In this document: one piece after another, positions 44,180 to 48,911 of the stretch
How the letters are laid out: the number at the start of each line of letters is the position of its first letter
How positions within the stretch are numbered: the stretch's first letter is position 1
DNA from: an uncultured Alphaproteobacteria bacterium
GTDB taxonomy: Bacteria; Pseudomonadota; Alphaproteobacteria; HIMB59
Direction: 5' to 3'
DNA: 48,911 bases
Assembly: GCA_902621205.1 (NCBI GenBank)
Contig: CACNLH010000011.1
Span: 1 to 48,911, forward strand
Made by a program: the position numbers and the translations under genes
The notes under the pieces: generated by a model
Databases searched by the model: none
What the model was told of the DNA's origin: nothing
The model's input: only the letters and a program-made list of their open reading frames with translations

Positions 44180-44513
44180 AGGATCATGTCACTGTAAAGC
44201 TATTGAGTTTGAGATTGACTCTGATCTTGAAAAAATAATGCAATGCAATTGCTCCATTTGTATTAGAAAAAATGCAAAAATGATAATGGTTCCTAAATCT
44301 AATTTTAAACTTTTAAAGGGAAAAGAAGATCTATCTCTTTATCAATTTAATCTAAACTTAGCTGAACATTTTTTTTGCAAGCATTGTGGGATATACACTC
44401 ACCACAATAGAAGAACTGACCCAAATGGTATGGGCATTAATCTAGGGTGCTTAGATGATGTAGATCCATTAGACTATGAAGCTGGTCTCAATGACGGAAG
44501 AAAACTATCCTAG
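44169..44513 (+). CDS. GFA family protein (glutathione-dependent formaldehyde-activating enzyme-like)
   Basis: Small zinc protein of 114 aa of the GFA/CENP-V fold. Cysteine pairs are visible in KGSCHCKAIEFEI, MQCNCSICIRKNA and FFCKHCGIYTHH, the layout of two zinc sites. Characterised Gfa promotes the condensation of formaldehyde with glutathione, but most members have no known reaction. It starts at GTG 44169 inside the end of the hydrolase gene. It ends 40 bases before guaB. Confidence 0.85.
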   Translation: MLHKGSCHCKAIEFEIDSDLEKIMQCNCSICIRKNAKMIMVPKSNFKLLKGKEDLSLYQFNLNLAEHFFCKHCGIYTHHNRRTDPNGMGINLGCLDDVDPLDYEAGLNDGRKLS

Positions 44514-44535
44514 TCAGATCTTGATTTTAATATAA

Positions 44536-47558
<3,023 letters not shown>

Positions 47559-47610
47559 AAAAAAGAAATATTGTAATTAAATATTTAATTTTTAGTATTA
47601 TTAGAAACCT

Positions 47611-47916
47611 ATGATTACAGTTCTAGTTAAATTTAAAATATCTGATGATCTTAATTTAAAAACTCTTAAAGAAAAATTTATTGAAACTTCTGAAATGTAT
47701 ATAGATGTAGAGGGGCTTCTGAGAAAAAATTATATTGCAGATATTGAAAATGGATTTGCTGGGGGAGTCTACACTTTTTTAACAATAGAAAATGCAAAAA
47801 CATGGTTTAGTGAAGATAGAATTAAGTGGATTACAGAACGCTACTCTAAACCAGAAATTATATATTATGAGAGCCCAGTAATAGTGGATAACGAAAAAAA
47901 TAAAATAATATCCTAA
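47611..47916 (+). CDS. YdhR-like putative monooxygenase (dimeric alpha/beta barrel)
   Basis: Protein of 101 aa. ITVLVKFKISDDLNLKTLKE, GLLRKNYIADIENGFAGGVY and TFLTIENAKTWFSED follow the YdhR/antibiotic-monooxygenase-like ferredoxin fold, with a C-terminal strand IIYYESPVIVDN. Members of the fold oxidise quinone-like compounds without cofactor, but YdhR itself is uncharacterised biochemically. It stands alone between guaA and the aminotransferase gene. Confidence 0.7.
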   Translation: MITVLVKFKISDDLNLKTLKEKFIETSEMYIDVEGLLRKNYIADIENGFAGGVYTFLTIENAKTWFSEDRIKWITERYSKPEIIYYESPVIVDNEKNKIIS

Positions 47917-47989
47917 CTAATTTTTTAAATAAATGGTAATTGTAAATTTAATACTTTAGATATTTTTAAAAAAATCTATTTTAATTATT

Positions 47990-48911
47990 GTGAAGCATGA
48001 TTTTAACAGAATTGATCGTTTACCTCCCTATATATTTGGAGAGATAAATAAACTTAAAGCAAAACTTAGAAAGAATGGAAAAGATATAATTGATTTTGGT
48101 ATGGGCAACCCAGATATGCCTACACCAAAACACATTAGAGATAAATTAAAAGAAGTAACAGATAAACCTGGAACTGGAAGATATTCTGTAAGTAAAGGAA
48201 TACCTGGACTAAGAAAAGCTCAAGCGAAATATTACCAGAAAAGATTTGGTGTAAAATTAAATCCTGATAGTGAAGTTATAGTAACTTTGGGTTCAAAAGA
48301 GGGCTTAGCTAACTTAGCTCAAGCAATTTCAACACCAGGAGACATTATTATTTCTCCCAACCCCTCATACCCTATACACCCTTATGGATTTATTATTGCA
48401 GGTGCATCATTAAGACATTTACAGACAATGAAAGATGGAGTTTTTGATCCTGAAACTTACCTTGAAAGATTAGATCGATCTATAAGAAATAGTACTCCAT
48501 CTCCAGTAGCTCTGATTGTATCATTCCCATCTAATCCAACAGCTCAAGTAGTTGACTTAAATTTTTACAAAGAAATAGTTAAGATGGCCCTAAAGTATAA
48601 CGTTTATGTTTTATCAGACCTTGCTTATGCAGAGATATATTTTGATAAAAAACCACCCCCATCAATTCTTCAAGTAAATAGAGCTAAAGAAATTGCAGTT
48701 GAATTTACATCAATGTCAAAAACTTATGCTATGGCTGGTTGGAGAATAGGTTTTGCTGTTGGAAATAAAAAACTAATTGAAGCCCTTACAAAAATTAAAT
48801 CTTACCTAGACTATGGTGCTTACACGCCGGTGCAAGTAGCTGCAGCTACAGCACTAAATGGTCCTCAAACCTGTGTCTCAAGTATTCGAGCAACTTATAG
48901 GAGTAGGCGAG
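47990..48911 (+). CDS. alaC: Class I/II aminotransferase, AlaC-like (3' partial)
   Basis: First 307 residues of a fold-type I PLP aminotransferase that runs off the window. The start is GTG 47990; an in-frame stop at 47957 excludes any upstream ATG. Visible segments are DFGMGNPDMPTPKHIRDKL, RYSVSKGIPGLRKAQAKYY, TLGSKEGLANLAQA, SFPSNPTAQVVD, the PLP Asp in VLSDLAYAEIYFD and the Schiff-base Lys in TSMSKTYAMAGWRIGFAVG. The overall match is to glutamate-pyruvate aminotransferase AlaC and related LL-diaminopimelate aminotransferase-type enzymes. ATALNGPQTCVSSIRATYR at the edge fits AlaC. Confidence 0.85.
   Translation, partial: MKHDFNRIDRLPPYIFGEINKLKAKLRKNGKDIIDFGMGNPDMPTPKHIRDKLKEVTDKPGTGRYSVSKGIPGLRKAQAKYYQKRFGVKLNPDSEVIVTLGSKEGLANLAQAISTPGDIIISPNPSYPIHPYGFIIAGASLRHLQTMKDGVFDPETYLERLDRSIRNSTPSPVALIVSFPSNPTAQVVDLNFYKEIVKMALKYNVYVLSDLAYAEIYFDKKPPPSILQVNRAKEIAVEFTSMSKTYAMAGWRIGFAVGNKKLIEALTKIKSYLDYGAYTPVQVAAATALNGPQTCVSSIRATYRSRR

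Noticed and set aside
47575-47592. AT-only palindrome after guaA as a terminator
   Set aside because: Stem of A and T only without loop and with no clear T-tract; such palindromes are frequent by chance in this DNA.

Overview
The window is a gene-dense, strongly AT-rich stretch (roughly 30% G+C by eye, not counted) of bacterial chromosome. Most neighbouring genes overlap by a few bases or are separated by less than 100 bases. There are no insertion sequences, CRISPR arrays or prophage genes, and no gene-free stretch longer than about 110 bases. NtrY/NtrX, the alphaproteobacterial-type SerC, an NDUFS4-like complex I subunit and many ABC importers point to a streamlined marine alphaproteobacterium, for example a Pelagibacterales-like or AEGEAN-169/HIMB59-like lineage. 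That placement is inference from gene content; no rRNA is present to test it.

Layout. 1-6.3 kb: a + strand chain of ntrY (cut by the window edge), a degenerate ntrX, trkA, an inositol-monophosphatase-family phosphatase, a beta-hydroxyacid dehydrogenase and an AlkA-like DNA glycosylase. 6.3-11.4 kb: a BMP-type nucleoside-like ABC importer (ATPase, two permeases, binding protein) facing a purine-type phosphoribosyltransferase. 11.4-16.5 kb: a divergent Gfo/Idh/MocA-like protein, a DUF5710-like small protein, a candidate 29-residue membrane protein on the opposite strand, the DUF1015-serC-serA serine operon and a Nudix hydrolase. 16.5-22.2 kb: tRNA-Pro, the NDUFS4-like gene, a branched-chain-type binding protein convergent with livGFHM across a shared terminator, and tRNA-Arg.

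22.2-36 kb is the accessory heart of the window. It holds a HAD protein lacking its nucleophile, an SDR, an HpsN/HisD-like dehydrogenase, five SnoaL-like proteins carrying nine SnoaL-like domains, a bicupin, an RraA-like aldolase, a MetE-core/epoxyalkane:CoM-transferase-like enzyme, and then a carbohydrate-type ABC importer without its ATPase. The SnoaL genes form two divergent pairs built from the same two subfamilies, suggesting duplication of a divergently transcribed module. I read the region as an uncharacterised catabolic locus and cannot name its substrate.

36-42 kb encodes what looks like a closed glucosylglycerate cycle: D-glycerate 3-kinase, phosphoglycerate phosphatase, glucosyl-3-phosphoglycerate synthase and a GH13_18 phosphorylase, followed by an unidentified secreted protein. 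42-48.9 kb holds a MetY-type sulfhydrylase, an alpha/beta hydrolase and a GFA-family protein, then guaB-guaA, a YdhR-like monooxygenase and the start of an AlaC-like aminotransferase running off the end. The purine importer, the phosphoribosyltransferase and guaBA together cover purine uptake, salvage and guanine nucleotide synthesis.
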